Assembly: GCF_014805685.1 (NCBI RefSeq)
Contig: NC_060907.1
Location: 4,579,352-4,643,351 of the forward strand
DNA length: 64,000 bases
Reading direction: 5' to 3'
Origin: Silurus meridionalis
Taxonomy: Eukaryota; Chordata; Actinopteri; Siluriformes; Siluridae
Positions within the stretch are counted from its first letter, which is position 1; every line of letters starts with the position of its first letter. Positions 32,418-43,089 of the stretch are shown here, piece after piece. Below the pieces are notes generated by a model that saw nothing but the letters and a program-made list of their open reading frames with translations, ran no database searches and was not told the origin of the DNA. Made by a program: the position numbers and the translations under genes.

Positions 32418-33835
32418 ACTTCTTCTTCTTTTGGCTGCTTCCATTAGGGGTCCCCACAGCGGATCATCCGTCTCCATACCACCCTGTCCTCTACATCTGC
32501 CTCTTTCATACCAACTACCTGCATGTCTTCCCTCACCACATCCATGAACCTCCTCCTTGGCCTTCCTCTTTTCCTCCTACCTGGTGGCTCCATCCTCAGC
32601 ATTCTTCTACCAATATAATTCATGTCCCTCCTCTGCACATGTCCAAACCATCTCGATCTCGCCTCCCTCACCTTGTCACCAAAACATCCTACATGCGCTG
32701 TCCCTCTAATAAACTCATTTCTAATCTTATCCATCCTCGTCACTCCCAACGAAAACCTCAACATCTTCAGCTCTGCTACCTCCAGCTCCACCTCCTGTCT
32801 TTTACTCAATGCCACTGTCTCTAATCCATACAACATCGCAAGTCTCACCACAGTCCTATAAACTTTCCCTTTCATTCTTGCAGATACCCTACTATTACAA
32901 ATCACTCCTGTCACTCTTCTCCACCCACTCCACCCTGCCTGCAATCTTTTCTAACACACTCTCCATTACTGTTCTGTTGACCCCAGGTACCTGAATTCCT
33001 CCACCTTCTCCAGCTCTTCTCCCTCCCTTCTCCATTCTTCTTGATGCAGTCCAACCTTCACCCTAAACCAGTCTGTCGTACCTACTGCACACTTCACTGC
33101 TGTCACACTGTCCTCATACATATCCTGCACCACCCTCACATACTTCTCTGACACACCTGACTTCCTCATACAATACCACAACTCCTCTCTTGGCACCCTG
33201 TCGTAGGCCTTCTCTAAATCCACAAATACACAATGCAATTCCTTCTGTCCTTCTCTATACTTCTCCATCAACATCCTCAAAGCAAATAAGGCATCTGTGG
33301 TGCTCTTCCTTGGCATGAAACCATACTGTTGCTCACAGATGGTCACCTCTTCTCTCAGCCTGGCTTCCACTACTCTTTCCCATAACTTCATTGTGTGACT
33401 GATCAACTTAATTCCCCTGTAGTTACTGCAGGTCTGCACATCTCCTTTATGCTTAAAGATCGGTACCAGCACACTTCTTCTCCATTCCTCAGGCATCTTC
33501 TCACCTTCCAAAATACTGTTAAGCATTCTGGTCAAAAACTCCACTGCCATCTCTCCTAAACATCTCCATGCTTCTACCGGTATGTCATCTGGTCCAACCG
33601 ACTTTCCACTCTTCATCCTCTTAATCGCTGCTCTCACTTCCTCCTTACTAATCCTATCTACATCCTGCTTCACCAACTCCACATCATCCAACCTTCTCTC
33701 TCTCTGATTTTCCTTATTCATCAGCTGCTCAAAATACTGCCTCCACCTTCTCAACACACTCTCCTCACTAGTCAACACATTTCCCTCTCCATCCTTTACT
33801 GCTCTAACTTGCAGTACATCCTTTCCAGCTCGGTA
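32418..33835 (-). pseudogene. RTE-type LINE, copy 1, with palm deletion
   Basis: Minus-strand frames (33778-32966 and 32944-32444) encode an RTE-clade reverse transcriptase. Seen are [69 protein letters not shown] and [18 protein letters not shown] (catalytic Asp). Right after VKVGLHQ the sequence jumps to a late segment ([12 protein letters not shown]), so the region that should hold the second catalytic motif (ADD) is deleted. The C-terminal part (RWFGHVQRRDMNYIGRRML) follows in another frame. The 3' end is CGGATGATCCGCTGTGGCGA-like and an AGAAGA tail. Truncated at its 5' end where copy 2 begins head-to-head. Confidence 0.85.
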
Positions 33836-34497
33836 GGAGTAAGACAGAGTACATGTGTGTGAATGAGCGGAAGGGCAGTGGAGTGGGGCGGTTGCAGGAA
33901 GAAAGAGGTGGAGAAGGTGGAGGAGTTCAGGTACCTGGGGTCAACAGTGCAAAGTGATGGAGAGTGTGTTAGAGAAGTAAAGAAAAGAGTGCAGGCAGGG
34001 TGGAGCGGGTGGAGAAGAGTGACAGGAGTGATTTGTGATAGTAGGGTATCTGCAAGGAAAGTTTATAGGACTGTGGTGAGACCTGCAATGTTGTATGGAT
34101 TAGAGACAGTGGCATTGCGTAGAGGACATGTGGTGGAGCTGGAGGTAGCAGAGCTGAAGATTTTAAGGTTTTCGTTGGGAGTGACGAGGATGGACAAGAT
34201 TAGAAAAGAGTTTATTAGAGGGCAGTGCATGTAGGATGTTTTGGTGACAAGGTGAGGGAGGCGAGATTGGGATGGTTTGGACATGTGCAGAGGAGGGACA
34301 TGAATTATATTGGTAGAAGAATGCTGAGGATGGAGCCACCAGGTAGGAGGAAAAGAGGAAGGAGGTGGTTCATGGATGTGGTGAGGGAAGACATGCAGGT
34401 AGTTGATGTGAAAGAGGCAGATGTGGAGGACAGGGTGGTGTGACGGACGATCCGCTGTGGCGACCCCTAATGGGAGCAGCCGAAAGAAGAAGAAGGA
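33836..34497 (+). pseudogene. RTE-type LINE, copy 2, 3' third
   Basis: Begins at the codons for [10 protein letters not shown], then [55 protein letters not shown], a frameshift near 34228 and RRDMNYIGRRMLRMEPP, ending at CGACCCCTAATGGGAGCAGC and AGAAGAAGAAGG. It lies head-to-head with copy 1. Confidence 0.85.
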
Positions 34498-34524
34498 GGT
34501 CTAAATAAGGCCACGGGTGCTGTG

Positions 34525-34590
34525 GCAAGTTCGAGTCTGAAAGAAAGTCCAGACTCGAACTTGCAATGGACATTAATGAAGTGTCCATTG
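34525..34590. other. Two adjacent perfect hairpins
   Basis: GCAAGTTCGAGTCTG at 34525-34539 is followed after ten bases by its exact reverse complement (34550-34564). Directly after, CAATGGAC (34564-34571) pairs with GTCCATTG (34583-34590). Two perfect stems in 66 bp could be the core of a small palindromic element or a structured RNA. No family is recognised. Confidence 0.5.
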
Positions 34591-35260
34591 CTTTTTCCAT
34601 TGTGGAAATGTTTCTTTAGGACTTTTTTCACATCCACCAAATCAAAATGGACAACATTTTTTTTTAAACCAGTCCTTTAATTAAAAATCACTTTTTTTTT
34701 TTACATTTTGTATTTTAATTCAACATCAACACAGAAGAAAAAAGGTATCTCATTAGTGCTGGTTTCATCTGAACATTCTACTCAGACAAACCTACAGTGT
34801 TTAGTACTAAAGCTGGAAAAGTTTCACTAGAGATCACATTGTTTTGTTTTTTTCGTTTTGCATATATATACAGCATTGTTAGAAAAACTGTAAACTCTTT
34901 TCTCCACTACAGATTGGTCCTGAATTTACAGGCAATTTATTCACCCATTAAACACAAATATGATTATTATTATTATTAAACCCATTAAATATGTAATGAA
35001 TGTAAATTTGCTCTACATAGATGGCACGGCCTCTTCTGCTATGTTTAGTCCCAAGTTCTCCATGTATGTGTAGGAGGCAGTGGAAAAGGAATTAATAATC
35101 AGATTAAACTCATAAAAAATTATTTTAATGAACTAATTAACATGAACAGTTTCATTCTAATTATAATATATGTATCAAATCTCAGTATTCATGATCATTC
35201 TGAAAATCTGAGATTGATCGTGGTTTTATGTGTGTTTGAGTGTGTAAGTGTTTCTGTGTT
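34591..35260. other. AT-rich spacer
   Basis: Unassigned, with T runs near 34690 and an ATT run near 34962-34976. No exon or repeat family is supported. Confidence 0.4.
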
Positions 35261-35267
35261 TTACTAC

Positions 35268-35341
35268 CTGCCATACACACTGCAGCTGAAATAAAAAAAT
35301 TGTGAAAAGAAGTTACAATTATTATATCTACTATCATAATA

Positions 35342-35400
<59 letters not shown>

Positions 35401-35506
35401 TGTGAATGTGTAAGTGAGTGTCTGTGTGTATGTGAGATTGATTGTGGTTTTATGTTTTAAGTGTGTAAGTGTTTGTGTGTTTTACCTCCTGCCATCTGGT
35501 GTGCAT
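35268..35506 (-). CDS. Two further microexons
   Basis: On the minus strand, 35486-35506 (21 nt, DAHQMAG) has acceptor TTTATTTCAG and donor GTAAA. 35268-35285 (18 nt, AAVCMA) has acceptor TTTATTTCAG and donor GTAGT. Both are phase 1 with no stop, with (CA)n in the intron between (35342-35397 on the plus strand as GT). They lie upstream of the array at 26910-30442 on the same strand and may be 5' exons of the same gene, now separated by LTR and RTE insertions. Confidence 0.4.
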
Positions 35507-35727
35507 CTGAAATAAAAACACAAAAAAGTAAAAAAAAAAAATAAAGTGAAAAGAAGTTAAAATTATTAGATAAAAATCTAAATAAAATAAATAAATAAAT
35601 AAATACAATATTATTTAAACATATATGTGTGTAAGTGTTTGTGTGTATTACCAGTGTGTAAGTGTTTGTGTGTATGTGGGTGATTGAGTGTCTGTGTGTA
35701 TGTGAGATTGAGTGTGTTTTTATGTGT

Positions 35728-35732
<5 letters not shown>

Positions 35733-35773
<41 letters not shown>
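35733..35773. repeat. (AT)n microsatellite
   Basis: About 40 bp of TA repeats that truncate the LINE endonuclease frame on its 3' side. Confidence 0.95.
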
Positions 35774-35775
<2 letters not shown>

Positions 35776-36713
35776 TTTTTTCCTCAACATCTTTTGTAAG
35801 CTAACTGTATACCAAGGCTTATTAAAGTCCTGATTGATTTTCTTTACAGAGCTACTAACTGGAAAACATTTATTAAAACTAGAGCTAATGATAGTCATAA
35901 ATTGTTGATATGCTCTTTCAGCATCGTATTCCTCATTCAGATAATCCAAGGAGATACTAGCAATCAAATCCTTAAATTTAGAAATATTTACATTGTTCAA
36001 GATTTTCTTTTGCTGTATATCTTTTGAACGTTTAACTCTATTAATTCTAATTTTAAATATAGGAAAATTATCAGACAAGTCTGAATATAAAACACCAGAT
36101 TTAATTCCTTCACTTAGAGAATTTGTTAAGATATTATCAATCAATGTTACTGATTTTTCTGTAAATCTTGTAGGTTTATGAATAAGAGGAAAATGATAAC
36201 TAGAATAAAGAATATTAAGAAAATCAGTAGGGGTGTCAAATTTGTTTAAGAGATTTATGTTAAAATCTCCCAAAATATAACAGTATTTATGCTCAATATT
36301 AGCCAAACTTTCATTAAAATCCTGAACACTGGAATCAGGTGGTCGGTAAATAACCACAACAATAATGTTCTTTCCTCCAGGACCAGTAGAACGCTCGACA
36401 AATAAAGATTCCACTTCATTTCTATCTGATTTTAAGGTGAAATCATCCCTAATTTTAAATTCATATTCTTCGTAAATAAACAAAGAAACACCACCTTCTG
36501 ATCTATTCTCTCGAACATAATGAACAGAATTATAATTAGACCATTTAAAAATATCTTTAGAATTCTTTGTAAGCCATGTTTCAGATAAAGCAATAACAGA
36601 AAACTTGTAGTTTAAACTAAAATAAATAGTGAATAAACTTATCATAATTCCTAGATTAACTTCTTATATTCAAATAAAATTAGAAAAAATATTAGCAGGC
36701 AAAGATCTACATA
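35774..36713 (-). pseudogene. LINE ORF2 endonuclease part
   Basis: The frame 36645-35611 encodes most of an apurinic/apyrimidinic-like endonuclease of a non-LTR retrotransposon: VIALSETWLTKNSKD, EGGVSLFIYEEY, VVVIYRPPDSS, CYILGDFNINLLNK, FTEKSVTLIDNILTNS and a degenerate final motif SDLSDNFPIF (usually SDHxPI). The reverse transcriptase is missing, cut off at the (AT)n. The frame's last residues are translated microsatellite. It belongs with the ORF1 at 42089-42908; the CACTA element separates them. Confidence 0.75.
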
Positions 36714-37360
36714 CACTGCAAAAAGAGATGTGTTAAAAATGACACATGTTGTGTAGAAATTTAACACATGTATTGAGTGTGCTCAGGGACAACACATGTT
36801 GTGTTGAATTTAACACAATAGATGTGTAAGCCATTTTAACACACAAATTGTGTCAGGTAATTAAACACAGAAATGTGTCATTTTAACACATTAAGTGTTG
36901 ATAAAATGCCAGAAATAAGTGTTGATAAAATATCCAGAAACTACTGATTAATGTGTTAACATTAAAACATTAAACACACCGCCAAGATTTTGTAATTCTA
37001 AAACATTCCAGCAAAACAGACAAGTCGCAAGAATATTAGGCATTTAATCAAATGTAAATAACAAATAATACATTTCATCAACTTTACATTTCAGCCTAAA
37101 TGTACATTAAGAAACCAGCTAGTCAAGTTAAACACTTGAGCACGTTAAAATTGACAGTTTAACCAGCAACATGACAACAACATCATAACAGATCATAGGC
37201 TAGCTGTCGTCAGGCAATCAAACATTTTTAGAATAACATTTTTTAATGTAATGTGTAACAGGACTGAATGCATCTAAAAATTATACACTTCAGCATATAA
37301 TAAGAAAACATTTAAAATCAGACATGTCTGACAACAGTGACAGATGACATTCTAGAGAAA

Positions 37361-39163
37361 TTAAATAATCTTGTATCTTGGGTTGATATACAATTCATCT
37401 GTACCAAAACTCAACATTATATCTAAAGGTCTTGCATCGGCTGCACTGGTCAGGTTGATCATTTCATATTCTTTAGTTTGCTCTACCACAAATGCATAAA
37501 AATGGTCATCAAAGTATTTGACTTTTAGAATTCGTACAAACATAAGAATTGATACATTATCAGCCTGTGGGATAATGTGAATAATTTCACCAAACACAGG
37601 CTCTCCTGTACAGTTGATCTTAAGAGGCAGCACAAAGCCAGTTCTGTAAGTATGGCCATGCGCATTAACAGTGTGAGTGACATATATGGTGCTGTTCAAA
37701 GTCAAGTCATCAGAGGTTGTTATGAGATTGTCCAGTACAGCATCAGCTTGCTTCAAAGAGCTGATGGTAACAAGGTATGCATTTGTAACGCTCATTTTCA
37801 TAGAAAAAGGGTCACCGAACTTGAAATTATACATTTCCTGAACTTGATGTTTGTAACTCAGCGTTTTAGAGATATTTTTGTAGTTTCCAACCACACGAGC
37901 ATGTCTTTTTAATGGATTATGATTTGCCTCAAATCTCATACACCATAGATGAGAAAGAGGTCCGAACATAACCATCATCCTCGGATAATGGGTCATAAAA
38001 TGGTGTTTGGGAATCAGATTTCGATCATAGAGCTTCTTAAATAAAGTGTGGTGCTCTACAATGAGTTCTTTGAGAAATACAGCAAGCCCATCAGTAACAA
38101 CAGGAGCAAAAACAATGCTGCATATTTCCCTCAGTAGAATGAATAGATGCCAGTGTGGACTTTTCTCATCAACAAGATCACCAACTAAAAAGGGCAACAC
38201 TTGCAAAAGGCACCACATTTGTGATGCAGTCTGTTTTACCGTATTGTCAGAGTTTCTCAAATTCAGAATAACACTCGGTTTGTTTTTCTCATTTTCATAT
38301 CCATAGTTGAAACCAGAAATTCTGTGATTCAACTTTTCAAGGCTAAAAAGCTGTTCTTCGTAAATGAAATGGCGTAATATTAGTCTAACCTCCAAGGGAG
38401 CTACACTCTCAAGGATGTCATGCATAATGTCAACGCATGTGTTCTCTGTAACGTGAAAATACTGGAGCTTATTTAAAGAGGAGTTCTCTTTAATCCCGGT
38501 CAAGCTTGGATCATTAAGTCTGACATGCTGCTGATAATTTTCTCTGGTGCGCTTCTCAACTTTGTCTTCATCAAAAACAGTCTGAGCAACTGTTTTGTCA
38601 ACCATGCAAAAGTGACAAAAGTTGTTAGCTGAAAAGCTCTCTAAATATTCACATAAGGAATGTATTGCTAAATTGTCTGCAGTCAAAACACAGATTGATC
38701 CATATAGGTGATGATTTTGTCCTTGAATCTCAACCTGTAGACCCGTACTTTCAAGGAATTTGATGTCCTGTATCAGTGGCTCCAAAATCTTAGTAAAGCC
38801 ATATACCTCTCTGTCCAAAGAATTGAACAGAAGACATAAGTGAATATTTGAAAGAGATGAGTTATATTCTGGTGGTAGATTTTTCAAGCTAAAATAAACA
38901 GCACCCATCTTGTGAATTTTTGTTTTGGTCCCCAAAGGGTTTGTAGTTTCTACATCATCAAAATACAACTGTATTTGGAGGGCTTGAGGACATGCTCCAA
39001 ACAAGGAATGAGAAGAAAAATGAGAACCATCACAATAGTTTAGCATTTTCCCATCGGTTTTCTGCTTATTCTGAAGGTAAACATTTTGCATTTGGTCATT
39101 AGTAAATAAAAATTTAATAGTCTCAATTACTGATATATACTGAAACGTGTCTGCAGCCAACAC
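37361..39163 (-). CDS. CACTA/EnSpm-like transposase, main frame
   Basis: 600 codons without a stop. The protein resembles the large EnSpm-type proteins of fish genomes: QIQLYFDDVETTNPLGTKTK, MGAVYFSLKNLPPEYNSSL, ADNLAIHSLCEYLESFSANN, FCHFCMVDKT (CxxC), VDIMHDILESVAPLE (acidic catalytic-type motif), HWHLFILLREICSIVFAP, LIPKHHFMTHYPRMM and LWCMRFEANHNPLKRHARV. The order and spacing fit that family, though the exact catalytic triad is inferred. The frame overlaps the upstream zinc-finger frame (39783-39127) by 37 nt in a different phase, so one frameshift breaks an otherwise intact gene. It could also be read as an exon boundary. Confidence 0.7.
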   Translation of the reverse strand: MLAADTFQYISVIETIKFLFTNDQMQNVYLQNKQKTDGKMLNYCDGSHFSSHSLFGACPQALQIQLYFDDVETTNPLGTKTKIHKMGAVYFSLKNLPPEYNSSLSNIHLCLLFNSLDREVYGFTKILEPLIQDIKFLESTGLQVEIQGQNHHLYGSICVLTADNLAIHSLCEYLESFSANNFCHFCMVDKTVAQTVFDEDKVEKRTRENYQQHVRLNDPSLTGIKENSSLNKLQYFHVTENTCVDIMHDILESVAPLEVRLILRHFIYEEQLFSLEKLNHRISGFNYGYENEKNKPSVILNLRNSDNTVKQTASQMWCLLQVLPFLVGDLVDEKSPHWHLFILLREICSIVFAPVVTDGLAVFLKELIVEHHTLFKKLYDRNLIPKHHFMTHYPRMMVMFGPLSHLWCMRFEANHNPLKRHARVVGNYKNISKTLSYKHQVQEMYNFKFGDPFSMKMSVTNAYLVTISSLKQADAVLDNLITTSDDLTLNSTIYVTHTVNAHGHTYRTGFVLPLKINCTGEPVFGEIIHIIPQADNVSILMFVRILKVKYFDDHFYAFVVEQTKEYEMINLTSAADARPLDIMLSFGTDELYINPRYKII

Positions 39164-39783
39164 TTGTCCTTGTTTTCTTGCAGTGCAAGATCAAAGTTCT
39201 CTGAAAAGTATTTTTTCATTTTGAAAGGCGTGTCTACATCTTTAAACACATGTTTAGCATTTTTAAACTCGCTCATCAGTGCCTGAACAGACCCATTGTC
39301 AAGTGGTACCTGTAAATTATTCAGCAATGTAGTTGTTGAATGTTGTAGATTTTCTATAGTCCTTTCTAGTACCTCTTGTGTACAAGTAACACTTCTTGTT
39401 ATATCCATTAAAGTTGTATTAGATGAAGAATACATTTTAGCCAAAAACGTGCCAACACAGTCAGGAGGAACGGCAGTTTTAAATGGAACTGAGTCTGATT
39501 CTGGAGTTTCCATAATATTTGATTCCCCTGTCTCAGACATATCCAATGAAATGTGGTCACTGGCTTGAAACGACACATCGTCCATTGTTGTGGTGGACTG
39601 GTGGTCTTTATGTAGATGTTTGGTAAATGAGTTGAAGTTATGGTATGTCCTTGGGCAGCCATCTTGGCTGCAGATAATTGTAAGGTCCTGTCCATCTGAT
39701 AATGCATGTACTTCACGTAGATGCCAAATTAGTTTATTTATTTTTGTTGATACTGGTTGTAAGCACTTTGGACACATGTACAT
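39127..39783 (-). CDS. CACTA/EnSpm transposase N-terminal zinc-finger part
   Basis: 218 codons starting MYMCPKCLQPVSTKINKLIW. CPKC with HLREVH makes a first C2H2 finger, and CSQDGCPRTYHNFNSFTKHL with a following HKDH makes a second, both DNA-binding in this family. A low-complexity acidic linker and helical region follow. The end overlaps the main transposase frame at 39163. Upstream, 39990-39793 encodes VDKLLKLYWVCNVAYPP and is separated by one in-frame TAA at 39793-39795, so it may be an earlier exon or 5' UTR. Confidence 0.65.
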   Translation of the reverse strand: MYMCPKCLQPVSTKINKLIWHLREVHALSDGQDLTIICSQDGCPRTYHNFNSFTKHLHKDHQSTTTMDDVSFQASDHISLDMSETGESNIMETPESDSVPFKTAVPPDCVGTFLAKMYSSSNTTLMDITRSVTCTQEVLERTIENLQHSTTTLLNNLQVPLDNGSVQALMSEFKNAKHVFKDVDTPFKMKKYFSENFDLALQENKDKCWLQTRFSIYQ

Positions 39784-41480
39784 TTTCAGGAATTACTGTG
39801 CGGCTTGAAGTTTTGAAATAAGTTCTAGTACCTTGGCTTTCCTGTTGGTCGAAATGGTCACATCGTAGATATATTCAAAGAAAGTAAACACGGAGCTCAG
39901 CTGTGGTGGATAGGCCACATTGCACACCCAGTACAGCTTGAGGAGCTTATCCACAGCACATGTCAGGCTCTCACTTGCAGGTATGGTCACTCTGTCGTTT
40001 CTCGCGATGATTATGTATTGTCGTGTAGCACTCTTCAGACTGCCGATGCAGATGAGTTGTGGTTGAGTCTTTGGTGTCTCTGAGTTGCTGCAGAGGGATG
40101 CAATGCTGGTTCCAGCCTTGGAGATGAGAAAAAAGACAGTTCAGAGAGCAAAAATAAAGATAAGTCAAGAAATTTAAGCTATAACGGATCATTACATAAA
40201 AAAATGTCCTTTATGAAACATACCGGTAAAAAATCAAGTAGGAATGAAATTGCACATTTAACACTGCAGCGACTCCCAGGTAATGGTGGGAGAAGATGTG
40301 TGAGAACAACTAGTGCCGTGTAGCACTTCTCATCTAAAAATTAAATAAGAACAGATAAGAGGTACAATAAATATTTTCAAGTGTAGGATTAAGGCTGGCT
40401 CTTGCTAGTCACCCACAAAGAAAAATCAATGGGGCCATGTTCCTGTGTAGGTCCTGTTCTGTGTTTTTAGGCAAGTCGAACAGTAATGAAATACGGACAG
40501 GGCCTAAAATTAACACTCACCAAGTGCTCGAAGAATGCTTACATTACAATGTTGTGTGAATAATGTGAACAAATGTGAGTGACGCTTGGGTCAGCTGACA
40601 GGCCAGCACAGTGTCAACATGAAAGTTTAAGCCAAGTCAATTTAAATTTAAGCACAAGAAGACAGAGATGTGTTCACAATGTGTTACCCACACACTGTGT
40701 AGGAAGTTTAAACATCCTATATGACAGAGAATATTCATTATTAAGAGAATATTCATTATTTGTTATTTTATTTACACACACATACTATTATATATGTATA
40801 GAAAACATTTACACGCACACACATAATACATACCATCTGTTTGGTCTTCCATTCACTTTATAAGAGATGCCACATCACTTCTTCCATGGCAGCCACTGCT
40901 TTCAGCTTTGGAATGATGCTGGCCTCCCATCGCCTGATCCGTCTTTCCATTCGTCATTCTGCCAAACTCGACATCCAGCTAAAAGAGGATACCTTTTCAG
41001 AATAAATTCTAAAAACAACAGTGTCACTTTAGGATTGTTTACTAAAACAATAGCAGCCCTACCAGACTTGGCATATCCAAGAAGCGTGGGTTTTCATCAA
41101 AGATTTCAGCTATTGTTGGAGTTCCCTTCATTATCCATGACCTACGCCTCAAATATGTCTGATCCATTGCAGATTTGATTGAAGGAATATTCTCTGAAGA
41201 GGGCCTAAGCCTTTTCATCAAAGTGATCCACTCACTGGCCGCACTGCTATCCCCCTGGTCCAGGTCCTGATCTGTTCCAGATCCAGTGCAACTATTAATA
41301 TGTAATATACCATGTTACACTGTGTGATTAACTTAAATGAAAAAATTAAATAATTTCGTGGGTTTCGTTGTCTGGTCCCCTAATGATTACACATGCGCGA
41401 CCGAGTTTAACGCAGACTGGTATTTGGTAAAAGTCAAACATGAGGAATGGAAATATGTAACGTTACCTTGAGTTCATAAC

Positions 41481-41545
<65 letters not shown>

Positions 41546-42088
41546 TGAAAACGGATCAAATTCCGCTCCGCTGCCATTTCCCAACTAATCACAAAGGAAC
41601 TTCGTTTAGATGTTCTCTAAAAGCTCTACATATTTTAAAGGTTATTGTTTTCAAACTAACAGGTAATAACTGAATATCACAAAATAAAATTTTTACTTAA
41701 AGATAGATCAGTGTCCGCCGACATCTTCATTCTTCTCAGGCCGCCCAAAGCAAAAAGAGCGCGAGAACCGAAGCTGATGCAATTCAAAATGATGAGGCAT
41801 GACGTGATTGGGCGAAAAAAAAAAAAACAGTTAATCAGTTTTAATGTATTCAGATGCATATATACTAGTTTTATTTTGTACTTTTTATTTGTTTTAGGGA
41901 TTTTTCATGTGCTATTTATATAAAATGTGAGTATTTTTTCTTTCAAAAATTCAAACTGCCCTCCCCTAAGGGGACAACTCATGTACTGTGTAGATCGATG
42001 CAGAGGCATTAAAAACATATAACAGATTATGTGTTAAAAATCTACACAACCATGTGTGTTGTTTTTTGACACATCCGTTTTTGCAGTG

Positions 42089-42908
42089 TAAATCATTAAA
42101 CTTAGGTTCAGTGTAAAAATTACAAAAAGTTGAAGCACTTTTCTTTGTGTTGGTTGATTTTGGATAGGTGGGTGAACAATAAGTTTGTCATACCTCCAAT
42201 ATGCAATGTCACCACTCTCACGGGCTGCCTTCATTGCTGGAAATAGATCTCTCCTTCTTTGTCGAATGGTTTCAAAAAATTCTTCATTTATGAAGATGCC
42301 TGTGCCCTTTAAGTTCTTAGCTTTATCCAAAACTGCAGGTTTATCCTTCAGCCGCAAGAATCTAACAACAATGGGTCGGGGTTTCTCTGACAATGTCCTT
42401 TGATTTCCAACTCTATGAGCCCATTCCAGCTCTATTTTCCGCTGATCCAACTGTAGATTTTCGGTAAAAAATTTTCTCACTTTTTTTTTCAGATTCAGAC
42501 ACCTTTTCTCTTGCAGATTCTTTCAAGCCATCTATAACAATATTATGGCGTCTTGACTGACCATCCAAATGTTCTGTTTTATCTGAAGTTATGATCAAAC
42601 TTTTAAAAATTGTATCCAGATCGTTCCTGGTTTCCTTACAATTTGTAGACCAAGTTTTACAATTGATTTCAAGATCATCAAGTTCTTTTTGACTCATTTC
42701 TAGACACCTTATAATCATAAACCTGCTTTGACAAGTCATCAATTCTCCTGTTTGAAGAATCAACTATGATTTGAACACAGGTTTTGAAGCTTTTTTCTTG
42801 TTGATCAAGCAAGGTTCTGTAGAGGTCTTTTTGCTGTTCCAACAATTTACATACTTGCGCCATGGTGGCATATTGCTCAGTATTGTTGTTTGTTCCTTTA
42901 GGTGGCAT
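42089..42908 (-). pseudogene. LINE ORF1 (RNA-binding chaperone type)
   Basis: Three frames on the minus strand: 42908-42678 (MPPKGTNNNTEQYATMAQVC, coiled-coil start), 42763-42413, and 42480-42034. The middle frame has LDGQSRRHNIVIDGLKESAR, which resembles the start of the RRM in L1-type ORF1. The last has ELEWAHRVGNQ, RPIVVRFLRLKDK, INEEFFETIRQRRRDLFPAM and DIAYWRYDKLIV, the C-terminal domain. Two frameshifts interrupt it. Its partner ORF2 fragment is at 35774-36713. Confidence 0.75.
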
Positions 42909-43089
42909 GGCTTAGTCATCAAGGCCTATTAAGCTCATAGCTCACCTACAGCCAAAATTCTTCCACAAAAGAACACAATTTTGCAATTAAAAGTTGATTT
43001 ATCTCCTCTTTACACTCTTTTTAAAAAAAATGTCGTTTTTGAAAGGATTCTTTGGATTATTGCTTGATTAAAAACATTGCACAGTTCAG
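42909..43089 (-). other. LINE 5' UTR / junction
   Basis: Short non-coding stretch upstream of the ORF1 start. It probably holds the LINE's 5' UTR and the 3' end of the neighbouring retropseudogene. The exact joint is not visible. Confidence 0.35.

Larger units (their letters stand above)
36714..42088 (-). mobile_element. CACTA/EnSpm DNA transposon, nearly complete
   Basis: Terminal inverted repeats start CACTGCAAAAA at both ends (36714; reverse complement ends at 42088), with GATGTGT next to them. Subterminal TGTGTTAAA-type repeats fill 36730-36930, as in CACTA elements. The flanking TA (36712-36713 and 42089-42090) is the likely target duplication. It is 5375 bp, inserted between ORF1 and ORF2 of a LINE. 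It contains the transposase on the minus strand and an (AT)n tract at 41483-41540. Confidence 0.75.

Noticed and set aside
32362..32994. Plus-strand open frames rich in Pro, Leu and Ser
   Set aside because: They are antisense to the RTE reverse transcriptase, whose motifs are clear on the minus strand.
37577..39808. Plus-strand frames across the CACTA element
   Set aside because: Shadows of the long minus-strand transposase.
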